Shown here piece by piece: positions 1 to 7,917 of a DNA stretch of 64,000 nucleotides. This DNA is from JAGNLA01 sp964639885 (GTDB lineage: Bacteria > Caldisericota > Caldisericia > JAAYUI01). The notes beneath the pieces are model-generated. The model did no database searches. It was not told the DNA's origin and worked only from the letters and a program-made list of their open reading frames with translations. Positions within the stretch are counted from its first letter, which is position 1. The number at the start of each line of letters is the position of its first letter. The stretch lies in assembly GCA_964639885.1 (NCBI GenBank), contig CAZXEH010000005.1:1-64000 (forward strand), read 5' to 3'. A program made the position numbers and the translations under genes.

Positions 1-5
1 AAAAC

Positions 6-112
6 ACTCCCTCACCCTTAATCCCTCTCCCACTAACGTGGGCGAGGGAAGTTTGCCAAAATCCTTCTCCTGCGTCAGCGGGAGAAGGTGGTCGAAGACC
101 GGATGAGGGAGT
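6..112. repeat. Palindromic repeat element with two internal hairpins
   Basis: Imperfect terminal inverted repeats at 6-17 and 101-112 (11 of 12 positions match) enclose two strong hairpins. One spans 23-48, with 11-base arms, one mismatch and loop TAAC. The other spans 63-88, with 11-base arms including one G-T pair and loop GTCA. No ORF fits it. The layout resembles a short non-autonomous (MITE- or REP-like) element. Its identity as a family is inference, because only part of it recurs in this window. Confidence 0.55.
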
Positions 113-307
113 TTATAGCGGCTCCGCCGGTAAAGAGCTGACCTCTAAGAACAAGCTAATCTGGAAATCACTGGCAAAACCAGATGATTTCAATAATTCT
201 GAGTGGCAATAAACAATAGAAAAAATAATCCCCCTGTATCCCCCTTAATAAGGGGGATAAAACAAAGATAAGAACTACAAAATCCTTCTCCTGCGTCAGC
301 GGGAGAA
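57..307. repeat. 30-bp exact direct repeat containing a hairpin (57-86 and 278-307)
   Basis: The same 30 bases occur at 57-86 and 278-307, both running through the hairpin whose loop is GTCA. The second copy lacks the outer inverted repeats, so it looks like a truncated copy of the element at 6-112. No other copy was seen in the window. Confidence 0.6.
237..259. repeat. Perfect 10-bp inverted repeat
   Basis: Arms 237-246 and 250-259 are perfectly complementary (five C-G pairs in the core) around a 3-base loop. There is no T-run, so it is not an obvious terminator. It lies between the two copies of the palindromic repeat and may be another piece of repetitive intergenic DNA. Nothing coding is visible between 1 and 401. 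Confidence 0.45.
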
Positions 308-352
308 AGTTGCCGTTGGGTTTTATGCTCGACGAATGTTGAGGCTAAAGTT

Positions 353-381
353 TTGACATCCTCGGCAAAAAACATTATCTT
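353..381 (+). promoter_or_regulatory. Sigma70-type promoter for the lipoprotein gene at 402
   Basis: A TTGACA -35 box at 353-358, a 17-base spacer and a TATCTT -10 box at 376-381. The gene downstream also has an AGAGGTG Shine-Dalgarno, so this promoter gives a short conventional leader. Confidence 0.6.
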
Positions 382-401
382 TGAATGTAAAGAGGTGAAA
401 G

Positions 402-881
402 ATGAAAAAAATCGGATTGGTTCTGACAATTGTTCTTCTGGTTGCTGGTTTTGCAGCATGTGGAGACCAGGCAAAACCTGAGGAGCAGGTAAGTTTTGAC
501 GAGTCAAAATGCCCAATTGAAGTTACGAGCACATCAAAAACGATCAGCCCGATTCCAACGTTCATTCTCAACGTGAAAAACATCTCACCTTACAACGTCA
601 CAGGTTTCAACGCCGGCGCTATCTTCTTTGACGAGAATGGCAAACCGCTATCGACAACACCGCAGGAAATTCCGTTTGATGGCGTTCTGGAACCACTCAC
701 CGCAGGTTCGGAGTCAGAGCTTCAGACTATAGGTGAAGAGAAAGCAGTATCGCTGAAAGTCGTAATAAAGGACTGCGTCTATACAAAGATGAACCCGGTT
801 GACAAGAATTACGGTGAACTCCCCTACAAGTGGACAAACCCCGGATACGACAAGGAAATCAAGAAGCTTACAGGCAATTAG
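402..881 (+). CDS. Lipoprotein of unknown function
   Basis: A 159-residue protein with a lipoprotein signal peptide: lysines at 2-3, a hydrophobic stretch, and the lipobox AGFAAC with the lipid-bearing Cys at residue 20. The mature part looks like one beta-rich domain of about 120 residues (FILNVKN and VTGFNAGAIFFDENG stretches), the pattern seen in FxLYD-like or DUF4352-like extracellular modules, though I could not assign a family. The start at 402 follows an AGAGGTG Shine-Dalgarno. The gene stands alone behind its own promoter and converges with the next gene, overlapping its stop by four bases. It is expected on the outer face of the cytoplasmic membrane. Function unknown. Confidence 0.7.
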   Translation: MKKIGLVLTIVLLVAGFAACGDQAKPEEQVSFDESKCPIEVTSTSKTISPIPTFILNVKNISPYNVTGFNAGAIFFDENGKPLSTTPQEIPFDGVLEPLTAGSESELQTIGEEKAVSLKVVIKDCVYTKMNPVDKNYGELPYKWTNPGYDKEIKKLTGN

Positions 882-1081
882 CCTATTTTCCTCTGCATTC
901 CAGTTGGCCACATGTCGTCAGGAACTTCCAGCCCCTGAATCCTCATCTGGTATCTTTTGCAGCGCTTCCAGAGGGTTTTGCAGTAAAGGTTTTCCATCGG
1001 CCCCAGCAAGTTTTGCCTGTAGTTTTCGAGATACTTGTGGTATTTGCATTTCTCAATAAACTGGCAATTTTTGTCTTCCAT
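878..1081 (-). CDS. Small cysteine-rich protein
   Basis: 67 residues with four cysteines at 6, 12, 34 and 41 and the pattern C-x5-C ... YC-x6-C-x-RY. Small proteins of this kind, with paired cysteines followed by a conserved Arg-Tyr, are common in anaerobes, and the spacing suggests a bound metal or Fe-S site, but no function is known to me. The reading frame is supported by a consensus-like promoter whose -10 box (1088-1093) ends six bases before the ATG, so the mRNA is predicted to be leaderless. The gene converges with the lipoprotein gene at 402-881. Confidence 0.6.
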   Translation of the reverse strand: MEDKNCQFIEKCKYHKYLENYRQNLLGPMENLYCKTLWKRCKRYQMRIQGLEVPDDMWPTGMQRKIG

Positions 1082-1087
1082 AATCGG

Positions 1088-1115
1088 ATTATAGGTAAAC
1101 AGAAATAATTATCAA
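1088..1115 (-). promoter_or_regulatory. Leaderless-type promoter for the Cys-rich gene
   Basis: On the minus strand: TTGATA (1110-1115), a 16-base spacer and TATAAT (1088-1093). Six bases then separate the -10 box from the ATG at 1081, which places the expected transcription start at or beside the start codon. The -35 box overlaps the 3' end of the helicase gene. Confidence 0.6.
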
Positions 1116-2641
1116 TCGTCTATATCGCAGCTAATTATCCTGTCCAGCCTGAAGGTTCTGACTTCCTCCCGCTTACTGTCGAAACCGGTAAGCGCCATGA
1201 ACGTCTGCCCCTGGAACGTGACCATGCCTATCTTTTGTGGTGCAACAATCCGTTCTGACTCCTCGGCTTTAAGGTTCACATAGCCGATTTTGACTTTTCT
1301 GCGTGATCTTATTGCCGAGTTAATCTGGGCCATCAGAAATGCCGGATCAATCTTTGTTATTTTCTTCGTTTTTTCCCTGACGATGAACTTAAGGACTCTG
1401 GAATCAACGATAATATCTGAGGTTCTGACCGGTCTTAGCAAGGTCAATCCTTCAAGGGATGTGCATCTGCTCAACGCAACATAAAGCTGTCCATGTGCAA
1501 ACGTTCTGCTTCCAAGGTCAATTGTGACTTTGTCAAAGGTTTTCCCCTGAGCCTTGTGGATTGTGACAGCCCAAGCAAGCTGGAGTGGAACTTGCGAGAA
1601 CGAACCGACCGTTTCTGTTTCAATCTTCTTGTTTTGCTTGTCCCAGCCGTATTTTATCATCTCCCAGGTGTTGCGACCGACATCGACAACCTCACCCGAT
1701 TCGAGACTGACCGATATTTTCGGTCTCATACCATTGTCGTGGACTGCGATGACTTTCCCGAGTGTTCCGTTGACCCAGCGACCCTGGGAATCATTTGCCA
1801 CGAACATGACCTGGGCTCCTTTTTTGAGCACAAGTTCAGTATCGGTTGGTGTGTTTTTCAGGTCAAAAAGGCCGGAGGTTTCAGCCCTGAAACCAAAACC
1901 GTCGCCTGGCAGCTGGTCAAGTTTTGCAGCGTTGATTTCATCAGCCGTTTTGTTGATCGTGCTCAGGACAACCTCGCCGTTTGCCGGCTCGTGGTTTGGC
2001 TTGACCCTTGAGTTGAGTTCATCAAGATGATTTTTTGAAGCCGAGTTGTTCCTGATGGCATTGAGGATGTTGAGAAATCCGCCTTCTTTTTGCCTGTACA
2101 CCTTGTCAAGCTCGATTGTTTCGGGGGTTTTGGAACCGAAGCAGTTGGCGTCAAAAAAGTAGGGGCTTTTGTAAATTTGTGTGAAGATTTCGTTTTCGTC
2201 ATATTTTACAACCGGCGGAAGCTGCATCATGTCGCCGAAGAAAACCAGCCTGACACCACCAAAAGGTTCGTCAGGTTTCGGCCCGTTGTACCGCATGAAC
2301 GTCTCGACACAATCCATCAGGTCGGCACGAACCATCGAGATTTCGTCAATGATTATCATCTCAAGGTTGCCGTAAAGTTCGTGGGATTTCAGCTTTCTGA
2401 TTGAATCAGGCGTTATCCCTGGTTTGAAGCCAAAAAAGGAGTGGATGGTCTGGCCACCGGCGTTTATGGCTGCAACACCAGTTGGGGCCAGCACAACGTT
2501 TTTCTTCTTTGACGTTGACGTGAAGTGCCTCAAAAGTGTCGACTTGCCAGTTCCAGCCCTGCCGGTTATGAAAAGATTTCCTGTTCCACTCTCGATTTTT
2601 TCGAGAGCTTCCTTGAACCGGTCGTTGAATTCAATTGCCAT
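1112..2641 (-). CDS. Pif1/RecD-like DNA helicase with C-terminal WYL domain
   Basis: 509 residues. Superfamily 1 helicase motifs are clear: Walker A GRAGTGKST (27-35), Walker B IIIDEIS (97-103), motif III GDMMQLPPV, and a C-terminal UvrD_C_2-like block with TIHKAQGKTFD and YVALSRC. This is the Pif1/AAA-30 arrangement, so the protein should unwind DNA 5' to 3' using ATP. The last 70 or so residues (KVKIGYVN ... LTGFDSKREEVRTFRLDRI) match a WYL domain, a ligand- or nucleic-acid-sensing module known from defence and DNA-damage regulators. The fusion suggests a helicase whose activity is gated by the WYL part (inference). A TAAAAT -10 box at 2649-2654 ends seven bases before the ATG, but the -35 box is weak. 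Confidence 0.85.
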   Translation of the reverse strand: MAIEFNDRFKEALEKIESGTGNLFITGRAGTGKSTLLRHFTSTSKKKNVVLAPTGVAAINAGGQTIHSFFGFKPGITPDSIRKLKSHELYGNLEMIIIDEISMVRADLMDCVETFMRYNGPKPDEPFGGVRLVFFGDMMQLPPVVKYDENEIFTQIYKSPYFFDANCFGSKTPETIELDKVYRQKEGGFLNILNAIRNNSASKNHLDELNSRVKPNHEPANGEVVLSTINKTADEINAAKLDQLPGDGFGFRAETSGLFDLKNTPTDTELVLKKGAQVMFVANDSQGRWVNGTLGKVIAVHDNGMRPKISVSLESGEVVDVGRNTWEMIKYGWDKQNKKIETETVGSFSQVPLQLAWAVTIHKAQGKTFDKVTIDLGSRTFAHGQLYVALSRCTSLEGLTLLRPVRTSDIIVDSRVLKFIVREKTKKITKIDPAFLMAQINSAIRSRRKVKIGYVNLKAEESERIVAPQKIGMVTFQGQTFMALTGFDSKREEVRTFRLDRIISCDIDD

Positions 2642-2682
2642 CGGTTAGATTTTACAGGCTTGCTGGCAATATGCCGTTAAGT

Positions 2683-3588
2683 TCACAAACCGAGCTGTTT
2701 TTTGATGAAATCCTCTAGTTTGCTTGAAGTGTCAAGACCTTCATGCTGGTAGATGATGAAGCCGGACTTGTCAACGATTGAGACGTTTGGAACGCCGAGA
2801 CCACCCCACTGATAATAAACCTCAGCCAGAGGATCGAGGGCGACAATGTAGTTCATGCCAAGCTCGGCGATGTATTCTGCACGCTCTATATCCATAGTGC
2901 TGCCGGCGTCAGAATCAGTGCTCACACCAATGATTCGCAGTCCTTTGTCCTTGTAGGTGTTGTAGAGCCTTATCAGTTCAGGAATTTCCTTCCTGCACGG
3001 GAAGCAACGGGTCGACCAGAAGTTGACCAGAACTATCTTTGTGTCGGAGGCGTTCAAAACTTCGTTGAAATTGACTGTACCACCTTCGTGGGTTTTAAGC
3101 GTGAAATCGACCGCTTTCGGTTTGATGGTTTCAGAGTCGATGGTCATGGTCGCCGATTTGTCATCCTTTGAAACCATGGCAAGACCAAGTTCATTCTCAA
3201 AGAAATCGCCAGGTACTAGCAGCCTGTTTGAAACGAGGAATGGTTTGCCAGACATGGTTTTGTTCTTGTTCTGTGCGACATATTCAGCTTTGTCCGGGAA
3301 AATCTTTACTGTAAGCCCCTGACCCCTGATGACAGCCGACCTTTCCGAAGTCATCCAAACGATGTTATGGCCTGTGAATTCAGCCAGAAATCTAACAGGA
3401 AAATAGTAAATTCCGTCTTTTATTTGGGGGGCAGCATCGAGTCTGTGAGACTTCTCATCCTGCGTGCCCTTGCCAACGACGACGATCTTGTAGCTTATTC
3501 TCCAGTAAACTTCCAGGTCTTTTGCGCCAACTGATGCAAAGTTAGTTGCCAGAACACAGAGAATCAACAGCGCTTTCAAATGTCTCAT
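2683..3588 (-). CDS. Secreted stalk-domain/thioredoxin-like (TlpA-type) protein
   Basis: 301 residues from the ATG at 3588, which starts directly before a signal peptide (MRHLKALLIL, then a small-residue cleavage region). An upstream in-frame start at 3636 would spoil the signal. Residues about 45-155 resemble a copper-amine-oxidase N-terminal domain (YYFPVRFLAEFTG and LLVPGDFFENELG), a surface stalk module. Residues about 160-301 are a TlpA/ResA-type thioredoxin fold with active site C195-F-P-C198 and a later VPNVSIVD cis-proline loop. It is expected to act on thiols outside the membrane. The start lies 47 bases inside the end of the upstream paralogue, so the two are probably co-transcribed and translationally coupled. 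Confidence 0.8.
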   Translation of the reverse strand: MRHLKALLILCVLATNFASVGAKDLEVYWRISYKIVVVGKGTQDEKSHRLDAAPQIKDGIYYFPVRFLAEFTGHNIVWMTSERSAVIRGQGLTVKIFPDKAEYVAQNKNKTMSGKPFLVSNRLLVPGDFFENELGLAMVSKDDKSATMTIDSETIKPKAVDFTLKTHEGGTVNFNEVLNASDTKIVLVNFWSTRCFPCRKEIPELIRLYNTYKDKGLRIIGVSTDSDAGSTMDIERAEYIAELGMNYIVALDPLAEVYYQWGGLGVPNVSIVDKSGFIIYQHEGLDTSSKLEDFIKKQLGL

Positions 3589-4641
3589 TTGCCTGCGGAT
3601 CCCACCTTTCCTGGAAAATTCTGATGTACTTTTCACCCGGAACGATCATGTAGTAGTTCGGGAAGATCGGATCATACCAGTCCGGTTTGAGCAAATATTC
3701 TGGATCAGAGCAGATTTGGTAGGTAATGCCTGTGTTTTCGATCCTCTCATCTCTGGATGCCTCGAAGCCGACGCCATCGGTGTTGATTGAAACGATCTTT
3801 AGCCCCTTGCCCTCATACTTTGTCCACAGCTTTTCGAAGAGTTTGAGGACATCGACACAACCGGCACAGGCTGTATGCCATATTTGGACGATGACGACCT
3901 TGGTATCGGGTTCAGCAAGGACCTTTGAGAAAGTCAGGTTTTTNNNNNNNNNNNNNNNNNNNNNNNNNNNNNNNNNNNNNNNNNNNNNNNNNNNNNNNNN
4001 NNNNNNNNNNNNNNNNNNNNNNNNNNNNNNNNNNNNNNNNNNNCGATGACGACCTTGGTATCGGGTTCAGCAAGGACCTTTGAGAAAGTCAGGTTTTTTC
4101 TGTCACTTCCAAGGATCGGCCTGGTGAAATCATTCCATCTGTATTTTACCTTGGATTTGTCGATGTCAACCGTTAGAGCACCGGATTTCACTGCGAAGCC
4201 CGACTGGATACCAATCGGTTTTGTCAGTGTATCCAGGTCTCCAGAGGTAATGAAGAGCCTTCCACTCTTGATTTTTACCTGCGAATTGAGCTTGATTTCA
4301 GATGAATCCAGTGACACCACATTTTTCCAGGCTCCAACAGCTATCTTGTTTGGAAAAAACACGCTTGCAATGGATGCAGTTTTTGATGCGCTGTCCCAGG
4401 TGAATTCAAATCCGAACCTTTCAAAGAAAAATCTGACCGGGACGTAGAAAAGACCATCCTCTTCATATGCAGCCACATCAAGTCTGTAGCTTTTTTCACA
4501 GGCGAATGCAACCTTTGAGTTCTTTCTCAATTCTATCTGGCAAGTTTCAGCTGATGTTGGAACCGTAAATATTCCGAATATTGAGGCAAAAAGTGTCAGG
4601 GAGGTGATCAGAAAAACCGTCTTATTGATAATTCTTTTCAT
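3542..4641 (-). CDS. Secreted stalk-domain/thioredoxin-like protein, split by an assembly gap
   Basis: The annotated frame runs from ATG 4641 into a 100-N gap at 3944-4043. The 55 bases before the gap (3889-3943) are identical to the 55 bases after it (4044-4098). If one copy and the Ns are dropped, the frame joins without a shift and ends at TAA 3542-3544, giving 314 residues. The joined protein has a signal peptide, a copper-amine-oxidase-N-like stalk domain (YVPVRFFFERFGFEFTWD) and a thioredoxin-like domain with active site C207-A-G-C210. It is a paralogue of the next gene downstream. The promoter at 4648-4675 leaves only six bases before the ATG, so its mRNA should be leaderless. Confidence 0.75.
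3944..4043. other. 100-N scaffold gap that is probably not a real gap
   Basis: Exactly 100 Ns, bounded on both sides by the same 55-bp sequence. This is what a scaffolder leaves when two contigs overlap but are not merged. Collapsing the overlap restores one intact coding frame. Confidence 0.85.
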
Positions 4642-4647
4642 ATTTAC

Positions 4648-4675
4648 GTTTTATTCCCAATTTCCGGCCTGTCAA
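4648..4675 (-). promoter_or_regulatory. Leaderless-type promoter for the stalk-thioredoxin operon
   Basis: Minus strand: perfect TTGACA (4670-4675), a 16-base spacer, TAAAAC (4648-4653), then six bases to the ATG at 4641. No Shine-Dalgarno is present. Confidence 0.65.
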
Positions 4676-4706
4676 GGCAAAAATCATTTTGGAAACTTGA
4701 AGGAAT

Positions 4707-4735
4707 TTGACAATGCATTCGAAAATAAATAGAAT
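4707..4735 (+). promoter_or_regulatory. Sigma70-type promoter for the Nif3-like gene
   Basis: TTGACA (4707-4712), a 17-base spacer and TAGAAT (4730-4735). It stands back to back with the minus-strand promoter at 4648-4675. Confidence 0.65.
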
Positions 4736-4761
4736 ATTATGTACGTTTGTTCAAAACAACC

Positions 4762-5532
4762 ATGGATATTTTGCCCAAAGAGATAGCTGGCTATCTAAAC
4801 AGTTTATTTGAGACCGATCCACACGATCAGGCGCATGCAAACAACGGTTTGCAGGTGGATTCCGGCGTGCCGGTTACAAAAATCGGCATGGCGGTTGACG
4901 GCTGCCTGGCGGCATTTGAACTGGCAAAAGAAACTGGTTGTCAAATGGTTATTGCTCATCACGGCATCTTCTGGACTGGACACGGCAACGACCCGAGAGC
5001 CATAAACATCCACGGAAAAAGGCTTTCCTACGCTTTCAACAACGGAATCTCGCTCTGGTCCTGCCACCTTCCGCTTGACATCCACCCGGAGTTTGGCAAC
5101 AATGCAGTTCTATCAAAAATGCTTGACCTTGCAGATCGCAAGCCCTTTGGTGAATACAATGGTAAAAAGATCGGTTTCATGGGCAGAATTGCTCCAACCG
5201 ATCTTGAAAGTGTCGCTTCAAAACTGGAAGAAAATCTGCCAGAATGCTCAGCTTATGCCTGGAATTTTGGCAGGGAAACCATTGAGACCGTAGGAATCGT
5301 AAGCGGTGGCGGTGATTTCGCAATTCCCGAAGCAGGACAGCTTGGACTCGACCTGATTGTTACAGGTGAGATGGGTCACGAGCTGTATCATGTGGCAAAA
5401 GAGTACGGTGTTAACGTTATTTGTGCTGGTCACTGGTGCACTGAAACAACAGGAATCCAGGCGCTTGGAGAGAAACTGAAGGCCCAGTTCGGGCTTGCGT
5501 GCGAGTTCCTTTCAATTCCTACAGGCCTTTGA
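4762..5532 (+). CDS. Nif3-like dinuclear metal-centre protein
   Basis: About 256 residues of the Nif3/YbgI/YqfO family, a toroidal hexamer with a two-metal site of poorly defined function, sometimes described as GTP cyclohydrolase I type 2. Family signatures visible are NNGLQVD near the N-terminus, the metal-binding IAHHGIFW, SCHLPLD, and a C-terminal GHWCTE with VTGEMGHE. It lacks the extra central domain of YqfO, so it is the short YbgI-like form. I prefer the ATG at 4762. A TTG at 4747 is in frame but lies only 11 bases after the -10 box. There is no strong Shine-Dalgarno. The ABC gene pair follows 10 bases downstream. Confidence 0.85.
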   Translation: MDILPKEIAGYLNSLFETDPHDQAHANNGLQVDSGVPVTKIGMAVDGCLAAFELAKETGCQMVIAHHGIFWTGHGNDPRAINIHGKRLSYAFNNGISLWSCHLPLDIHPEFGNNAVLSKMLDLADRKPFGEYNGKKIGFMGRIAPTDLESVASKLEENLPECSAYAWNFGRETIETVGIVSGGGDFAIPEAGQLGLDLIVTGEMGHELYHVAKEYGVNVICAGHWCTETTGIQALGEKLKAQFGLACEFLSIPTGL

Positions 5533-5542
5533 GGGGGAAAAG

Positions 5543-6493
5543 ATGGAAGCCATCATCAAAATCAAAAACCTTACGAAGAAGTTCAAGGACAAGACGGTTC
5601 TGGAGAATCTCAACTTCGAGATACCCGAAGGAGAATCTTTTGGAATCCTTGGGCCAAACCGGTCGGGCAAGACGACGCTGATCAACATCCTGTGCGGAAT
5701 TGAGAAGCCAACGTCAGGCGAGGTGATCATTTCTGGCATAAACATAGCCCAGAACCCCGCAAAAGCCAGAAGCCTGATATCCCTGGTACCACAAACATCG
5801 GCCCTTTACCCTGACCTGTCAGCCCACGAGAACATCAAGTTCTTCGGCAACTTCCCATCAATACCGCCAAAGAAAGTCAGGGAAATTGGCATCGAGGCAC
5901 TAGACCTGTTTGAACTGACACCTGAGGCCCACATCCCGATCAGCCAACTGCCGTACTCGTACGCCAAGAGGCTGTCAATTGCAGTCGCAATGCTTTCCGA
6001 CCCAAGGATCATCTTCCTTGAGTCACCGACCGAAGGCACCGACGACCGTTCATCAAGGATCATAACCGATGGCCTCAATCTCCTGTCAAACAGAGGTAAA
6101 ACCATCGTCATCGCAACTACCTACACCAGAGAGATCAATGTCGTGTGCAGGAAAGTGGGCATCATGCACCACGGAACAATGCTTGCGCTCGACTACATCG
6201 AAAACATCCTCAGCTGCTTTGGCGAACAGAACCAGATCGAACTTGAAGCTGAAGGACTCGAGAATATCCCTATCGACATCATAAGGCGCCAGCTGTTCTG
6301 CTCGGTTCCAATCGAATCGGTGGACAAGTTTGGCTCAACGCTGATCATCAAGCTGGAAAACACAACCGAAGTCCTCTCTATCATCCTTGAGGCTCTCGGT
6401 GATTCCGGCATTCCGGTCAAAAACATAAGGCTTTCGGAAGGAAGCCTTGAAAACGTATTCTACAAGCTCGCCGGACGCGAGCTTCGCGACTAA
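5543..6493 (+). CDS. ABC transporter ATP-binding protein with degenerate catalytic motifs
   Basis: 316 residues, started at the ATG 5543 behind GAGGGGG. Overall it aligns with ABC-2-type export ATPases: Walker A GPNRSGKT (37-44), Q-loop Gln at 84, and a C-terminal extension like that of drug or antibiotic exporters. The usual LSGGxxxR signature reads LPYSYAKR, the Walker B LDEP reads LESP so that the catalytic Glu is Ser, and the H-loop His is Thr (ATTYTREI). ATP may bind, but hydrolysis is doubtful unless it pairs with an active partner. The adjacent small permease (6505) is the likely membrane partner. Gene integrity and SD sites argue against a pseudogene. Confidence 0.8.
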   Translation: MEAIIKIKNLTKKFKDKTVLENLNFEIPEGESFGILGPNRSGKTTLINILCGIEKPTSGEVIISGINIAQNPAKARSLISLVPQTSALYPDLSAHENIKFFGNFPSIPPKKVREIGIEALDLFELTPEAHIPISQLPYSYAKRLSIAVAMLSDPRIIFLESPTEGTDDRSSRIITDGLNLLSNRGKTIVIATTYTREINVVCRKVGIMHHGTMLALDYIENILSCFGEQNQIELEAEGLENIPIDIIRRQLFCSVPIESVDKFGSTLIIKLENTTEVLSIILEALGDSGIPVKNIRLSEGSLENVFYKLAGRELRD

Positions 6494-6504
6494 GGAGGGT
6501 GGCG

Positions 6505-7062
6505 ATGGGCAAAAACATCATTGCTGGCTGGCTTCAGGTCACCGCTAAGGATTTCAGGGTACTTTTCAAGAACCGCTTCCTGCTCCTCATCTACCTCTCG
6601 GTCGTTCTGGGGCTCGTCCTGTTCTCGCTGTTCATCAGGTTCTACATCGGCCCGACAATGTTCCAGTACTTCGGCAAGGAATATTACTACCCGTCACTTC
6701 CCAACTACATGATCTACTGCGTCATCTTCTCGGTCACGATCTTCATGATGAGCCAGGGTGCAGTCTCCATCACAAACGAAGTCAAACACGGAACAGCCGA
6801 CAGGATGAAGATCATGAACATGCCGTATGGAGCGATGGTGCTTGGCAAGTTCTTCTTCTACTATCTGTCAGCCGTCATCTACGTTTTCATCTTTAACGTC
6901 TCGATCTATTTCCTGTTTTACAACTTCCAGATGGAGGAGCTCTACAGGATGTGGAGTGTAGGCAACATAATCCAGTTCGTGTTTGTCTGGCCGCTTGCCA
7001 TGGTTATCCTTGCAGGAATCTTCTACGGACTCGTTCAGCTTTTCAAAGGCAAGAGGGAATGA
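6505..7062 (+). CDS. Small ABC-2-type membrane protein
   Basis: 185 residues with about four membrane segments (roughly residues 24-48, 66-88, 106-135 and 153-180). The stretch ITNEVKHGTADRMKIMNMPYGAMVLGK, read in parts, is typical of ABC-2 permeases just before their third helix. It is shorter than the usual six-helix subunit of about 250 residues. The start at ATG 6505 has an AAGGAGG site six bases upstream. It is coupled to the ATPase gene 11 bases upstream and overlaps the PspC gene by four bases, so the three form one transcription unit. The exported substrate is unknown. Confidence 0.7.
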   Translation: MGKNIIAGWLQVTAKDFRVLFKNRFLLLIYLSVVLGLVLFSLFIRFYIGPTMFQYFGKEYYYPSLPNYMIYCVIFSVTIFMMSQGAVSITNEVKHGTADRMKIMNMPYGAMVLGKFFFYYLSAVIYVFIFNVSIYFLFYNFQMEELYRMWSVGNIIQFVFVWPLAMVILAGIFYGLVQLFKGKRE

Positions 7063-7496
7063 AAAGAATCTACAGGTCGAGAACAGACAAGGTAATTAGC
7101 GGAGTTTGCGGTGGCCTTGGCAAATATTTTGGCATTGATCCGACAATTGTAAGAATTGTCTGGGCTGTGTTCATCTTTGCCATGGGAACCGGAATTCTTG
7201 CCTACATCATCGCCATGATCATCATACCTGTAGAACCGCTGGAAGGTGAACCGGAAGTTACAAAGTCTGATGGCACCGTCGACCTCTACAAATCAGAACA
7301 GACAAACGTCAACGTGAACTCAAAAACGTTGCTGCTTGTCATCGGCTCGATAATTCTTCTGGTCGGAATCCTGTTCCTGATCGGAAACATTTTTGGAGCG
7401 GTTGGTTGGGTGTTTTCAATCGGTTCAAAAATTTTCTGGCCACTTGTAATCATTGGCGCAGGTGTCGCCGTTTTGATCGGTTATTTCAGGAAATAA
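7059..7496 (+). CDS. PspC-domain membrane protein
   Basis: 145 residues. The N-terminal part is a PspC domain (RIYRSRTDKVISGVCGGLG, then YFGIDPTIVRIVW), followed by a membrane helix to about residue 60, a linker, and two more hydrophobic segments at about 85-110 and 118-140. PspC proteins sense membrane stress in phage-shock-type systems. Its ATG overlaps the stop of the ABC membrane gene (ATGA), so it is translationally coupled and may report on membrane state to that transporter (inference). It converges with mgsA with one base between stops. Confidence 0.85.
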   Translation: MKRIYRSRTDKVISGVCGGLGKYFGIDPTIVRIVWAVFIFAMGTGILAYIIAMIIIPVEPLEGEPEVTKSDGTVDLYKSEQTNVNVNSKTLLLVIGSIILLVGILFLIGNIFGAVGWVFSIGSKIFWPLVIIGAGVAVLIGYFRK

Positions 7497-7497
7497 A

Positions 7498-7869
7498 TCA
7501 AACCATCATTCTTGATGTGAAGAGCATGTCGGCCGTGGCACGGTTGCACGCTGTCGGGGTGTTGTTCAGAACTGCAATTCTCAATAATGCTTTCACATCC
7601 ACATCATGTGGCTGGGCAGACATTGGATCCCAGAAGAATATGAGCATGTCGACGTTCCCTTCAACAATTCTTGCGCCTATCTGCTGATCACCACCAAGAG
7701 GGCCAGACCTCAGGCATTCAACCTTCAAACCCGTCTCCTTGGCAACAACGGTTCCTGTTGTTCCCGTGGCGACAATCTGGTGCTTTGAAAGCTCTTCCCT
7801 GTGGTTGAGAGCCCATGCAACCATCTCCATCTTCTTGTGATCGTGGGCAATAAGGGCAATCTTTTTCAT
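7498..7869 (-). CDS. mgsA: Methylglyoxal synthase
   Basis: 123 residues from the ATG at 7869, which has GGAGGTGG just upstream. A longer in-frame start at 7887 lacks a site. The enzyme converts dihydroxyacetone phosphate to methylglyoxal and phosphate, a bypass of lower glycolysis used when phosphate is limiting. Family motifs are ALIAHDHKK, ATGTTG, SGPLGGDQQIGA with the catalytic Asp, FFWDPM and PHDVDVKAL with the phosphate-site His. The length matches short bacterial MgsA proteins. Confidence 0.93.
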   Translation of the reverse strand: MKKIALIAHDHKKMEMVAWALNHREELSKHQIVATGTTGTVVAKETGLKVECLRSGPLGGDQQIGARIVEGNVDMLIFFWDPMSAQPHDVDVKALLRIAVLNNTPTACNRATADMLFTSRMMV

Positions 7870-7917
7870 CTTCCACCTCCATAACAATTGTTCTCAGTTT
7901 TATTAGGATAGTATGGG

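Noticed and set aside
5543..6493. Calling the ABC ATPase a pseudogene
   Set aside because: Full length, in frame, with a good ribosome site and coupled neighbours. Only catalytic positions differ.
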